NCBI GenBank assembly: GCA_007693555.1
Contig: REDJ01000066.1
Coordinates: 1 to 32,844 of the forward strand
Source of the DNA: Bacteroidota bacterium
GTDB lineage: Bacteria; Bacteroidota; Bacteroidia; Bacteroidales; UBA7960
Direction of reading: 5' to 3'
Length of the DNA: 32,844 nt
The position numbers and the translations under genes are program-made. Numbering within the stretch: position 1 is the stretch's first letter; each line of letters begins with the position of its first letter. The notes beneath the pieces are model-generated. The model was given only the letters and a program-made list of their open reading frames with translations, searched no databases and was not told the origin of the DNA. Positions 8,163 to 15,992 of the stretch are shown here, piece by piece.

Positions 8163-9398
8163 ATGCAAACTATTATTAAAAAGTTTTTCATTTTGTTGGT
8201 TTTTGCCGCATTGCTGGCAAGTTCATGTTCCTTGCAAAACCAAAACCGTATACCTGCATCTGAGCAATATGTTGTAATGCTTTCCATGGATGGTTTTCGC
8301 TGGGATTATGCCGGTCGCGTGGAAACACCAAACCTGGATTATATTGCTTCCCGGGGAGTGAACTCCGAATATGTTAAACCGGTTTTCCCATCCAAAACAT
8401 TTCCAAACCATTATAGTATGGCTACAGGCTTATACCCAGATAATCATGGGATTGTTGATAACAATTTCACATGTCCCGAACTGGGTCTTACATACCGGCT
8501 TGGTGATCGTGAGGCTGTTGAAAACGGTGATTTTTACGGAGGCGAACCCATCTGGGTGACAGCTGAAAAACAAAATGTAACATCTGCATCTTTTTTCTGG
8601 GTTGGTTCCGAAGCACCTGTTAAGGGAATTCAGCCCACATACTGGAAAAGATACGATGGCAGGGTACCATTTACCGAGCGAATAGATACAGTATTATATT
8701 GGTTGGAATTGCCGGTGGAACAGAGACCACGCCTGGTAACATTTTATTTCCAGGAACCTGACAGCCAGGGCCACAGAACAGGGCCAGACAGCCCTGAGAT
8801 AGACGAACTGGTGATGGTTCTAGATTCTTTGGTAGGGGTTCTGATAAATGGTTTAAAAGCTATGGAACATTACAGGTACATTAATCTCATTGTAACTTCC
8901 GATCATGGTATGACTGAAGTCAGCCCTGACAGATATGTGGATATCTCAAAGTTTACCCCCCGCGATTGGTATGAGCGAACACACGGAGGCAATCCCATGC
9001 TGCATGTAAATCCAAAACCCGGGATGATCGACTCGGCTTATGCTATTTTGCAGACAGTAGAAAATATTTCAGTGTGGAAAAAGTCTGAAGTGCCTGAACG
9101 GCTAAACTATGGAAAGAATCCACGAATAGGCGATCTTGTAATCCTTGCTGACAGTACCTGGAGCATAGGTTGGGGAAAGCCGCGCAGTACTTTTTATACC
9201 GGAGGTGCACACGGATGGGACAATGCAAAGAAAGATATGCATACTATTTTTTATGCAATGGGACCGGCTTTTAAAAAGAATCACACACATCCTCCCATTG
9301 AAGTAATTGATCTCTATCCTTTGATCACTCAAATCATGGGGCTAAAACCCGCCGAAGTTGATGGTAAACTTGAGAGGGTAAAGGATATGCTCAGGTGA
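8163..9398 (+). CDS. Nucleotide pyrophosphatase/phosphodiesterase lipoprotein (alkaline phosphatase superfamily)
   Basis: 411 residues from the ATG at 8163; the frame is open to a TTG at 8154, but the ATG gives a clean lipoprotein signal peptide with LLASSC and Cys22. The enzyme belongs to the NPP/ectonucleotide pyrophosphatase family, which uses two metal ions and a Thr nucleophile to hydrolyse phosphodiester or pyrophosphate bonds. Seen: metal Asp in SMDGFRWD (about 41-48), nucleophile Thr79 in PSKTFPNHYSM, EPDSQGH, SDHGM and GGAHGWDN, so the metal set looks complete. Probably anchored in the outer membrane or periplasm and scavenging nucleotides or similar diesters. It stands alone on the plus strand and ends at a strong terminator. 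The natural substrate cannot be read from sequence. Confidence 0.93.
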   Translation: MQTIIKKFFILLVFAALLASSCSLQNQNRIPASEQYVVMLSMDGFRWDYAGRVETPNLDYIASRGVNSEYVKPVFPSKTFPNHYSMATGLYPDNHGIVDNNFTCPELGLTYRLGDREAVENGDFYGGEPIWVTAEKQNVTSASFFWVGSEAPVKGIQPTYWKRYDGRVPFTERIDTVLYWLELPVEQRPRLVTFYFQEPDSQGHRTGPDSPEIDELVMVLDSLVGVLINGLKAMEHYRYINLIVTSDHGMTEVSPDRYVDISKFTPRDWYERTHGGNPMLHVNPKPGMIDSAYAILQTVENISVWKKSEVPERLNYGKNPRIGDLVILADSTWSIGWGKPRSTFYTGGAHGWDNAKKDMHTIFYAMGPAFKKNHTHPPIEVIDLYPLITQIMGLKPAEVDGKLERVKDMLR

Positions 9399-9429
9399 TA
9401 AAAAAACAGAAGTGATTTTCATAAAAAAA

Positions 9430-9454
9430 GCCTTGCAGCATCTTTCCGCAAGGC
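9430..9454. terminator. Bidirectional intrinsic terminator
   Basis: GCCTTGC (9430-9436) and GCAAGGC (9448-9454) form a perfect 7-bp stem with an 11-base loop, preceded by an A-run and followed by TTTTGTTTTTTTG. It lies between convergent genes ending at 9398 and 9482 and can serve both strands. Confidence 0.9.
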
Positions 9455-9481
9455 TTTTGTTTTTTTGTTATTGCACCAGAT

Positions 9482-10066
9482 TTACAAAGGTGCTGTAAGG
9501 TCAAAATCTGCCTGAAAAACAATTTCACCATGATATAGAAGGCGGTAGCTGAAATTGGACAAATCTTCGTCAAGTACTACATGCCATTCGCGGTTGAGGG
9601 TATCTACAAGCAAGTCGATTGTGTATTCATCAGCCGGGAAATGTTGTCTGAAAGCGTTGCCTGTGCCGTCAGAGTAGCCTCCGTACATAGTAAGCTCTTC
9701 GGGCGTTCCGTCTTCATAGCGGTGGTCATGCCTGAAGCGTAACCTGCCATCTTCATTGATAAACATCCAGGTTCGCGATCTGTCTTCGTCCATATGAAAA
9801 GGGATATGCACATAGTCATCTTCGCAAATGGTAACATGCATTACCATATCCCTGTCAGCCCAGCTTTCTCTGCCTTCCTGCATGTAGGTTTCCTGCCCGC
9901 GAAATGAATTTCCGCAAAGGCTGGCCAGATTATTCAGGAATGCTCTTTCATTTTCAGAAAGCATTTGCTCATGATCTGTAACAGTTTGCTCTTCCTGCTG
10001 TGGGCCGGGGCCACAAAAAGTAAGTAATAAAGCAGGTAATAATAAAATGATAAATTGCTTTTTCAT
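9482..10066 (-). CDS. Lipoprotein of unknown function
   Basis: 194 residues with a signal peptide and lipobox LLTFC (Cys18), so lipid-anchored in the envelope. The mature part is acidic and contains DMVMHVTICEDDYVHIPFH, DRSRTWMFI, a His/Asp-rich stretch RFRHDHRYEDG, and an Asp-rich C-terminal part that looks like beta strands. I do not recognise a named domain or catalytic motif. It lies 45 bases downstream of the M19 dipeptidase on the same strand and may be the last gene of the S9-M19 cluster. The shared terminator at 9430-9454 closes it. Confidence 0.8.
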   Translation of the reverse strand: MKKQFIILLLPALLLTFCGPGPQQEEQTVTDHEQMLSENERAFLNNLASLCGNSFRGQETYMQEGRESWADRDMVMHVTICEDDYVHIPFHMDEDRSRTWMFINEDGRLRFRHDHRYEDGTPEELTMYGGYSDGTGNAFRQHFPADEYTIDLLVDTLNREWHVVLDEDLSNFSYRLLYHGEIVFQADFDLTAPL

Positions 10067-10111
10067 GTTTTAAGATTTGAAGTTTGAAAAATGAAAATTT
10101 TTACAATAATA

Positions 10112-11335
10112 CTAAATTTCACGGTTATCATAGTTCTCTCTGAAAACACGCATGAAGTTTCCCGACCAGATTTTTTCAATATCTTCTTTGCTGTAACCTC
10201 TTCTTAACATCTCCACAGTAAGATTATGCATTTCTGATACATCAAAACAATCTTCCAGCTGACCACCGCCATCAAAATCACTACCGATACCCGCATAATC
10301 AATCCCTATGAGATTTACAATATGATCCAGGTGATCAATCATATCAGAAACCGTGGGTAATTGAGAGGGGAAGTTGAGTTCAATGGCATACCATTCCTTT
10401 CGGGCCTGTTCCATTTGCTCATCTGTGAGGTTTTGAAAATTATTGAATCTTTCTCTGAGTTCTGCCCTTGCCGAGTCCCTTGGAGGATTGGGTGGAAGTT
10501 CAGTAACGTAAAGAAAACAAAGCTGAACCACTCCGCCGTTTTCGGCCAGTACTTTCAGCATATCATCATCAAGATTGCGTGAATGCTCATATACAGACCT
10601 TGCATTGGAATGTGATGCGATTACAGGCAGGGTTGTAATTTCCAATACATCATAAAAGGCATCATCAGAAATATGGCTTACATCCACAATCATGCCCAAG
10701 CGGTTCATTTCTTTTATCAGTTTTTTTCCCATATCTGACAGCCCTCCGTGTTCAGGCCCATCAGGGTCATCAGAGGAGTCGCTGAAATGATTATTGCGTG
10801 TATGCGTCAGTGTAATATATTTTGCACCCAAATCATAATATTTCTGAACCAATGAGAGGTCATCACCAATGGGATAAGCATTTTCGAGCCCGATATAGAT
10901 GGCTTTTTTCCCCTTTTCTTTTAATCTGTAAGCATCATCGGGTGTGAGAGCCAACTCAGCCACATCGTGGTTATCCTCAAGGGCTTTATGAATTATTTCA
11001 AAAGTATTGTAAGCTCTTTCCCTGGCAATTTTCCAGGCTTCGGGTGATGTTTCTCCCTGGCCCAGGAATACTGCGAAAAAGGCAGAATTCAGGCCTCCTT
11101 CCTTCATTCTTGGAAAATCTACTTTTCCTCCTCCCTGGTGAGGATCGTTTTTTACAGCAAGGTCAATACCTCTGTTTCCCATCATCAAAGGAGTATCTGT
11201 ATGACTGTCGAGGGTAAGAATATTACTGTGTATTTGCCGGGCTTGCTCAAGCAGCCTTTCTTCTTCACTTTTACAACTGAAAAAAGCAAATGCCGCAAAA
11301 AGAAAAATTAAGCTTATTCGTGTTCTACGTAACAT
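10112..11335 (-). CDS. Membrane dipeptidase, peptidase family M19, lipoprotein
   Basis: 407 residues. A lipoprotein signal peptide (AFFSC, Cys21) is followed by a complete M19 renal-dipeptidase fold. The binuclear zinc ligands are visible: HTD in LDSHTDTP (45-47), a Glu in YIGLENAYP, His in VDVSHISD and His in IASHSNAR, with the active-site GIGSDFDGG near the C terminus. The enzyme cleaves dipeptides, including some D-amino-acid or dehydro forms, in the periplasm or at the cell surface. It follows the S9 oligopeptidase gene by 91 bases on the same strand, consistent with a shared task of reducing peptides to amino acids, though a separate promoter in that spacer is possible. Confidence 0.95.
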   Translation of the reverse strand: MLRRTRISLIFLFAAFAFFSCKSEEERLLEQARQIHSNILTLDSHTDTPLMMGNRGIDLAVKNDPHQGGGKVDFPRMKEGGLNSAFFAVFLGQGETSPEAWKIARERAYNTFEIIHKALEDNHDVAELALTPDDAYRLKEKGKKAIYIGLENAYPIGDDLSLVQKYYDLGAKYITLTHTRNNHFSDSSDDPDGPEHGGLSDMGKKLIKEMNRLGMIVDVSHISDDAFYDVLEITTLPVIASHSNARSVYEHSRNLDDDMLKVLAENGGVVQLCFLYVTELPPNPPRDSARAELRERFNNFQNLTDEQMEQARKEWYAIELNFPSQLPTVSDMIDHLDHIVNLIGIDYAGIGSDFDGGGQLEDCFDVSEMHNLTVEMLRRGYSKEDIEKIWSGNFMRVFRENYDNREI

Positions 11336-11426
11336 TGATAGTTTTTTGAATTATTGAATTTTTATCAGGGGCTAAAAATAATTAATTATACCTTGAAAGG
11401 TTTGATTTTAATTTTTTTTAAATCAG

Positions 11427-13538
11427 TTATTTAGCCAAATCCAAAAGAAAGGCATATTGCAAAGCTACTTCCCTGAGTCTTGCAAAGCGACCGGAGGCTC
11501 CGCCATGACCTGCTTCCATGTTGGTTGTCAGCAGTATTTTGGTGTCTGCAGTATTATATTCCCTGAGTTTAACGGCCCACTTGGTGGGTTCCCAAAACTG
11601 CACCTGCGAATCATGCAGGCCTGAGGTTATCAAAACATTGGGGTAGTCCTGCCTGGTTATCTGGTCGTAAGGAGAATAGGAAAGCATATATTCATAGTAT
11701 TCTTTTATGTTGGGATTCCCCCACTCATCGTACTCAGAAGTGGTAAGGGGAATGGTTTCATCCAGCATCGTGGTTACCACATCAACAAAAGGTACACTGG
11801 CAATCACTCCTTTGTAAAGTTCGGGTCGCATATTGATAACTGCACCAACAAGCAATCCACCTGCACTTCCACCAATAGCAAATAACCTGTCAGTCGATGT
11901 ATAGCTGTTTTCTACCAGGTATTCAGAAACATCAATGAAATCATAAAAAGTATTTTTTTTGTTCAGAAGCTTGCCATCTTCGTACCATTGTCTGCCCATT
12001 TCCTGTCCTCCTCTGATATGTGCCAAAGCATAAATAAACCCTCTGTCAATTAAGCTGATAGCATTTGAATTGAACCGGGGTTCCATGCTTGACCCATAGG
12101 ATCCGTATCCAAATTGCAGCAACGGACTGCCACCGTCCATTTGAGTTCCTTTTTTGTATACAATGGTAACCGGTACCTGCGCTCCATCTCTTGCAGAAAC
12201 ATAAAACCTCCTTGTTTCATAATCATCCGGATCAAAGTCACCAAAAACGGTTTGTTGCCACACCTTTTTTTGTTCGCGGGTAATCATATTGTAATCATAA
12301 ATAGTTGCAGGAGTGGTAAGTGATGTATAACTGAACCGGAACATTTCAGTATCCATTTCAGCATTTATATGTATAGCCGCGGTATAGGCTTCTTCCTGGA
12401 AATCAAGGTAATGTTCATTGCCGGTTTTCTGGTTTATTATCCTCATTTGTCTGAGTCCTTTGCTGCGTTCCTGCAATACGAGGAAGTCATTGAAAACCGA
12501 CATATTTTCCAGCAGAACATCCGTTCGATGCGGTATTACCTCCCGCCAGTTGTTTATACCGGTTCTTGCAGAGGGAGTTTCCATGAGTCTGAAATTTTGT
12601 GCATTGTAATTGGTAATAATGTAAAACCGGCCTTTATAGTGTTCAACATTGTAACGCAAATCACGCTGCCTGGGTTGAAAAACCCTGAAACTACCTGTGG
12701 GATTATTTGCCTCAAGTAGCAAGGTTTCATTGCTGACTGTACTGTTGATGCTAACGGTAAGATATTTTCCGTCTTTGGTTCTGGAGACTCCCATGTAATA
12801 AAAAGTATCATCCTCTTCGTAATATACTTCTTCAGCTGTACCATCGGAAGTATTGAACCTGTGTATCTTTTCATACCTGAGTGTGAGCGGGTCAATGGTA
12901 GTAAAAAAGAAAGTTTTATTATCAGCAGCCCAAACCACATCGCCGGCGGCATATTGCAGGCCTGTTGAGATTGTCTCTGATGTTTCCAGGTCTTTATAGT
13001 AAATGGTGTATTGCCGGCGGCCCATTGTATCCACCGTAAAGGCAATACTTTTGTTGTCAGGACTAATGTCAAAACTTCCTATTCTGAAATAACTATGGTT
13101 TTTTGCCATTTCCGGCACATTAAGCAATATCTCCTCAGGAGCATCCAGGCTTCCCCTTTTTCTGCAATAAATCCGGTATTCACCACCTTCTTCAAACCGG
13201 GTATAATAATAGTATCCGTTATAAAAGTAAGGAGCCGAAGCTTCATCTTGTTTGATTCTTCCAACCATTTCCTGGAAAATTGTTTCCTGGAGTGGCTTGG
13301 CATGCAACATAACCGCCTCAAGGTAGGCATTTTCAGCTTCCAGGTATTCAATTACAGCAGGGTTTTCCCTGTCGCGCATCCAGTAATAAAAATCTATGCG
13401 TGTGTCGCCATGCATGATAAGTTTTTGCTCTATTTTATCAGCTACCGGTGCATGAATTTGATTCTGAGGTATAGTACATGCACTAAAAGTCAGACTTATA
13501 ATAACCAGAGTTAAAGGTGCTAAAAACTTGTTTTTCAT
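11427..13538 (-). CDS. Prolyl oligopeptidase family S9 (oligopeptidase B-like) lipoprotein
   Basis: 703 residues from the ATG at 13538; an upstream ATG at 13592 would add 18 residues but bury the signal peptide. MKNKFLAPLTL...FSAC gives a lipobox with Cys21. The N-terminal beta-propeller (roughly 30-430) is followed by an alpha/beta hydrolase domain with nucleophile Ser in IGGSAGGLL, Asp in TSGLHDSQVQFWEP and His in EAGHGGASGR, a complete triad. The YYWMRD start and GGQEMGRQWYEDGK segment point to the oligopeptidase B/PtrB branch, which cuts short peptides after basic residues. Lipid anchoring, rather than a cytoplasmic place, is common in Bacteroidota. First gene of a likely peptide-degradation group with the M19 dipeptidase. 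Confidence 0.94.
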   Translation of the reverse strand: MKNKFLAPLTLVIISLTFSACTIPQNQIHAPVADKIEQKLIMHGDTRIDFYYWMRDRENPAVIEYLEAENAYLEAVMLHAKPLQETIFQEMVGRIKQDEASAPYFYNGYYYYTRFEEGGEYRIYCRKRGSLDAPEEILLNVPEMAKNHSYFRIGSFDISPDNKSIAFTVDTMGRRQYTIYYKDLETSETISTGLQYAAGDVVWAADNKTFFFTTIDPLTLRYEKIHRFNTSDGTAEEVYYEEDDTFYYMGVSRTKDGKYLTVSINSTVSNETLLLEANNPTGSFRVFQPRQRDLRYNVEHYKGRFYIITNYNAQNFRLMETPSARTGINNWREVIPHRTDVLLENMSVFNDFLVLQERSKGLRQMRIINQKTGNEHYLDFQEEAYTAAIHINAEMDTEMFRFSYTSLTTPATIYDYNMITREQKKVWQQTVFGDFDPDDYETRRFYVSARDGAQVPVTIVYKKGTQMDGGSPLLQFGYGSYGSSMEPRFNSNAISLIDRGFIYALAHIRGGQEMGRQWYEDGKLLNKKNTFYDFIDVSEYLVENSYTSTDRLFAIGGSAGGLLVGAVINMRPELYKGVIASVPFVDVVTTMLDETIPLTTSEYDEWGNPNIKEYYEYMLSYSPYDQITRQDYPNVLITSGLHDSQVQFWEPTKWAVKLREYNTADTKILLTTNMEAGHGGASGRFARLREVALQYAFLLDLAK

Positions 13539-13708
13539 TCTTTTCTGTTTTATTTGATATGATACAAAAATGTATTTATGTTGTACGTGCAATTTTAATA
13601 ATAATTGTCCATTCGGTTGCTAATTAATATAAAATTGTTTTGAAAGAATGAAAAGGAAATGTTATTCTAAGGTTTATATACCTGAATTCCCGACAGGGTA
13701 AACGAACA

Positions 13709-13740
13709 AAACGCATTAAATACAAAGATCCAATGCGTTT
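13709..13740 (-). terminator. Intrinsic terminator downstream of the PAD-like gene
   Basis: AAACGCATT (13709-13717) and AATGCGTTT (13732-13740) form a perfect 9-bp stem with a 14-base loop. T-rich tracts flank both sides; on the minus strand it ends the M43-PAD unit. On the plus strand it is also followed by TTATTT, but no plus-strand gene leads into it. Confidence 0.8.
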
Positions 13741-13766
13741 TTATTTATAAAACCGTTTATTCCGGT

Positions 13767-15965
13767 TTATTTCAGTATTATTCTTCGGGTCAAGCTGCCG
13801 TGCTCACCGGTTATCTGAACAAAATACAAGCCCTGGTTTTCATTTCTCAAATCCACAGGGAAATGCTGATCCCACCGGTCAGCAACTACCTGGTCGCTGA
13901 ATACAACCTGCCCCTGGATATTGATAATCCTGATTGCAACAGGACCATTGGACGGTGACATTACAATATTAAAAATGCCCTGTGAGGGATTAGGGAAAAC
14001 ATCAAATGAAAACTGACTTTCAAACTGAGGGATACTTGTTTCTATCTGCCTGAAAATTGCAGTTGCTGAAATGTCATTATCGAGGGTAACAGATATGGTA
14101 TCATTTTCATAAAAGTTGTCAGTATTTAATACCCATTCCTCAAACAACCATCCTTCGGCAGGAGTAGCAATAAGCTCAACCTCGGTTCCTTCTATAAATG
14201 TATATGTTCCGGGAACCGGGGTGGTATTGCCCTGTCCTTCTGCTGTAATTGTTAATTTCCAGGTAGTTTCTGAGGTTATGAGTATAAGGTTTTCTTTTAC
14301 AACTTCTTCACCGTTAATGGTTAATGAGATGGTTTTGTATCCTTCGGTTTCATAAATAACTGAATGATTGGTAATACCGGTGGCAGTTTGCGGCACTGCA
14401 CCCTCTCCAAAGTGCCAGAGAGCTTCATCAATTTCATCTTCTGTAAGACAACCTGTGTAATAAAAAATGATCTCCTCATTTACATCACCAGATAAATTAT
14501 TTGCAGCAAAATCAACCAACTCACCCCCGGCCGTAAAAGTCCAGTAATTGTGAGGGGCAACAAATGGCCTGGTGATGGTTTTGTTCTGGTTAGATGCACT
14601 GATATAATAACTTATATTGCTATGGCATGGCTGAAAGGGGATTGCAGCGGTAAAAACATCTCCGCCTTGAGAGTTCATAGGTATTTCAGTAAATGATGCT
14701 TCATCATTTACTTTGTAAAAAACACTGGCAGAGGTTATTCCGTTTGCATTTTTGATAATGGCTTCAATCGGATAAACTGTTGCATCGTCTTCCACTTCTC
14801 TTATGGGTGCATGCGATATAAAAATTGGATCAGTTGCTGCAATTTCACGGGTTATACAATGGATAGCGCCGGAAGCAGGAATGACATTCTCCATGTCGAT
14901 ACCCACAATTTCGTAGCCTGGCATTGCATTTTGATATATAGAAATTGCCTGGCCGTTCAGAGAGGTATTATAATATTGGGGAACAAGCACCAGGTCGTTT
15001 AGTATCAGAGAATTCGTGAATGTTCTGTAATGTGCATTGGGAGGGTAATTGTCGTTGGGAGAAGGAACCATAGGAATGCGAACTACCTGGTAATCTCTGT
15101 CATAGCATGTTTGATAATTATCAAGCAAATAAGTAAGATTACTTTCAATATAAGGACCATCGGATACACCCGGTGGAAATTCAGCTACAAGCAAGGTTTC
15201 CTCATCAAGCAGTTTCATGTGCATATCCAGATGGCTGATGTTGTCATAGGGCAGTTCATCCATTTTAATATATCGGGTAGTACCCGTAAAATCAAACATT
15301 ATATCATCTATCTGACTTGCTGACAATGCTGAGTTTTCGGTTAAAACAAGCTTTGAAGAAAAAGCTGTTCCGTGTCCGTCAAACATAAGGTTCCCACCGG
15401 TATGTACCAAACGGTTAGGTTGGGTTGTCATTTGGAAAACATCCAGATTCAATTCACTGGCAAGGTTAACCGGCAGCATATTGTCATTGGGCCGGTGTGG
15501 CCTGTTGTAAACCCAATCTACAAATGCCAGTTCATCTGTGCCCTGAAGGTAAATACTCTGCGGACCATAATCTCTTACCCAAACAGAATTAAAAGGCAAT
15601 TGCAATATGATCACGTTTTCAAGACTAACACCACCCTGGGTTAAAAAGGATTGAACATTGGAGGGATTGCTGGCAATAATATAAACAGGTACACGCAACC
15701 GGCTGTGTCTGACGATTTCCCTTAATTCGGAACTATAGGAAGCCCAGGTAACTATTACACCTCCTGCTTCTTCAAATTCACCTGGTGTACGGGGTGGGAG
15801 CGAGGGAGGGTTTATTCCCTTATCACCATATTCAAAATGAGTTATATATTCCTGGTAATCTTTTTTTTCTGCTTCTGTTAAACCTTTTGGAAAAAATTCC
15901 TGGGATGCTGCCTGAAAACTGATGAGACTTGCTAGAACGAGTAAATTAAGGTAGTTGAATTGCAT
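13767..15965 (-). CDS. Secreted peptidylarginine-deiminase-like protein with type IX sorting domain
   Basis: 732 residues: signal peptide (1-21), a guanidino-group-modifying (PAD_porph/agmatine deiminase) domain to about 375, beta-rich domains, an InlB-like divergent repeat (VELIATPAEGWLFEEWVLN) at about 590-640, and a C-terminal sorting domain (FDVFPNPSQGIFNI ... GLYFVQI). Catalytic residues are present: Asp132 (WVRDYGP), His245 and Asp247 (SHLDMH), Asn318 (TFTN) and nucleophile Cys370 (GAIHC). YNRPHRPND (153-161) places two arginines where Porphyromonas PPAD has the pair that grips the C-terminal carboxylate of its peptide, unlike agmatine deiminases. This supports citrullination or deimination of peptides outside the cell, but free agmatine or arginine cannot be excluded. 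It lies 27 bases after the M43 protease gene. Confidence 0.88.
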   Translation of the reverse strand: MQFNYLNLLVLASLISFQAASQEFFPKGLTEAEKKDYQEYITHFEYGDKGINPPSLPPRTPGEFEEAGGVIVTWASYSSELREIVRHSRLRVPVYIIASNPSNVQSFLTQGGVSLENVIILQLPFNSVWVRDYGPQSIYLQGTDELAFVDWVYNRPHRPNDNMLPVNLASELNLDVFQMTTQPNRLVHTGGNLMFDGHGTAFSSKLVLTENSALSASQIDDIMFDFTGTTRYIKMDELPYDNISHLDMHMKLLDEETLLVAEFPPGVSDGPYIESNLTYLLDNYQTCYDRDYQVVRIPMVPSPNDNYPPNAHYRTFTNSLILNDLVLVPQYYNTSLNGQAISIYQNAMPGYEIVGIDMENVIPASGAIHCITREIAATDPIFISHAPIREVEDDATVYPIEAIIKNANGITSASVFYKVNDEASFTEIPMNSQGGDVFTAAIPFQPCHSNISYYISASNQNKTITRPFVAPHNYWTFTAGGELVDFAANNLSGDVNEEIIFYYTGCLTEDEIDEALWHFGEGAVPQTATGITNHSVIYETEGYKTISLTINGEEVVKENLILITSETTWKLTITAEGQGNTTPVPGTYTFIEGTEVELIATPAEGWLFEEWVLNTDNFYENDTISVTLDNDISATAIFRQIETSIPQFESQFSFDVFPNPSQGIFNIVMSPSNGPVAIRIINIQGQVVFSDQVVADRWDQHFPVDLRNENQGLYFVQITGEHGSLTRRIILK

Positions 15966-15992
15966 GAGTAGTATTATTGTAGAATATTTTGT

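Noticed and set aside
12369-13514. Plus-strand ORFs of 116 and 167 codons
   Set aside because: They lie entirely inside the S9 oligopeptidase gene in antisense frames and have no signal or domain.
13767-15965. Plain agmatine deiminase
   Set aside because: The signal peptide, extra beta domains, sorting tail and YNRPHRPND arginines fit a secreted PPAD-like protein better than a cytoplasmic agmatine enzyme; substrate remains unproven.
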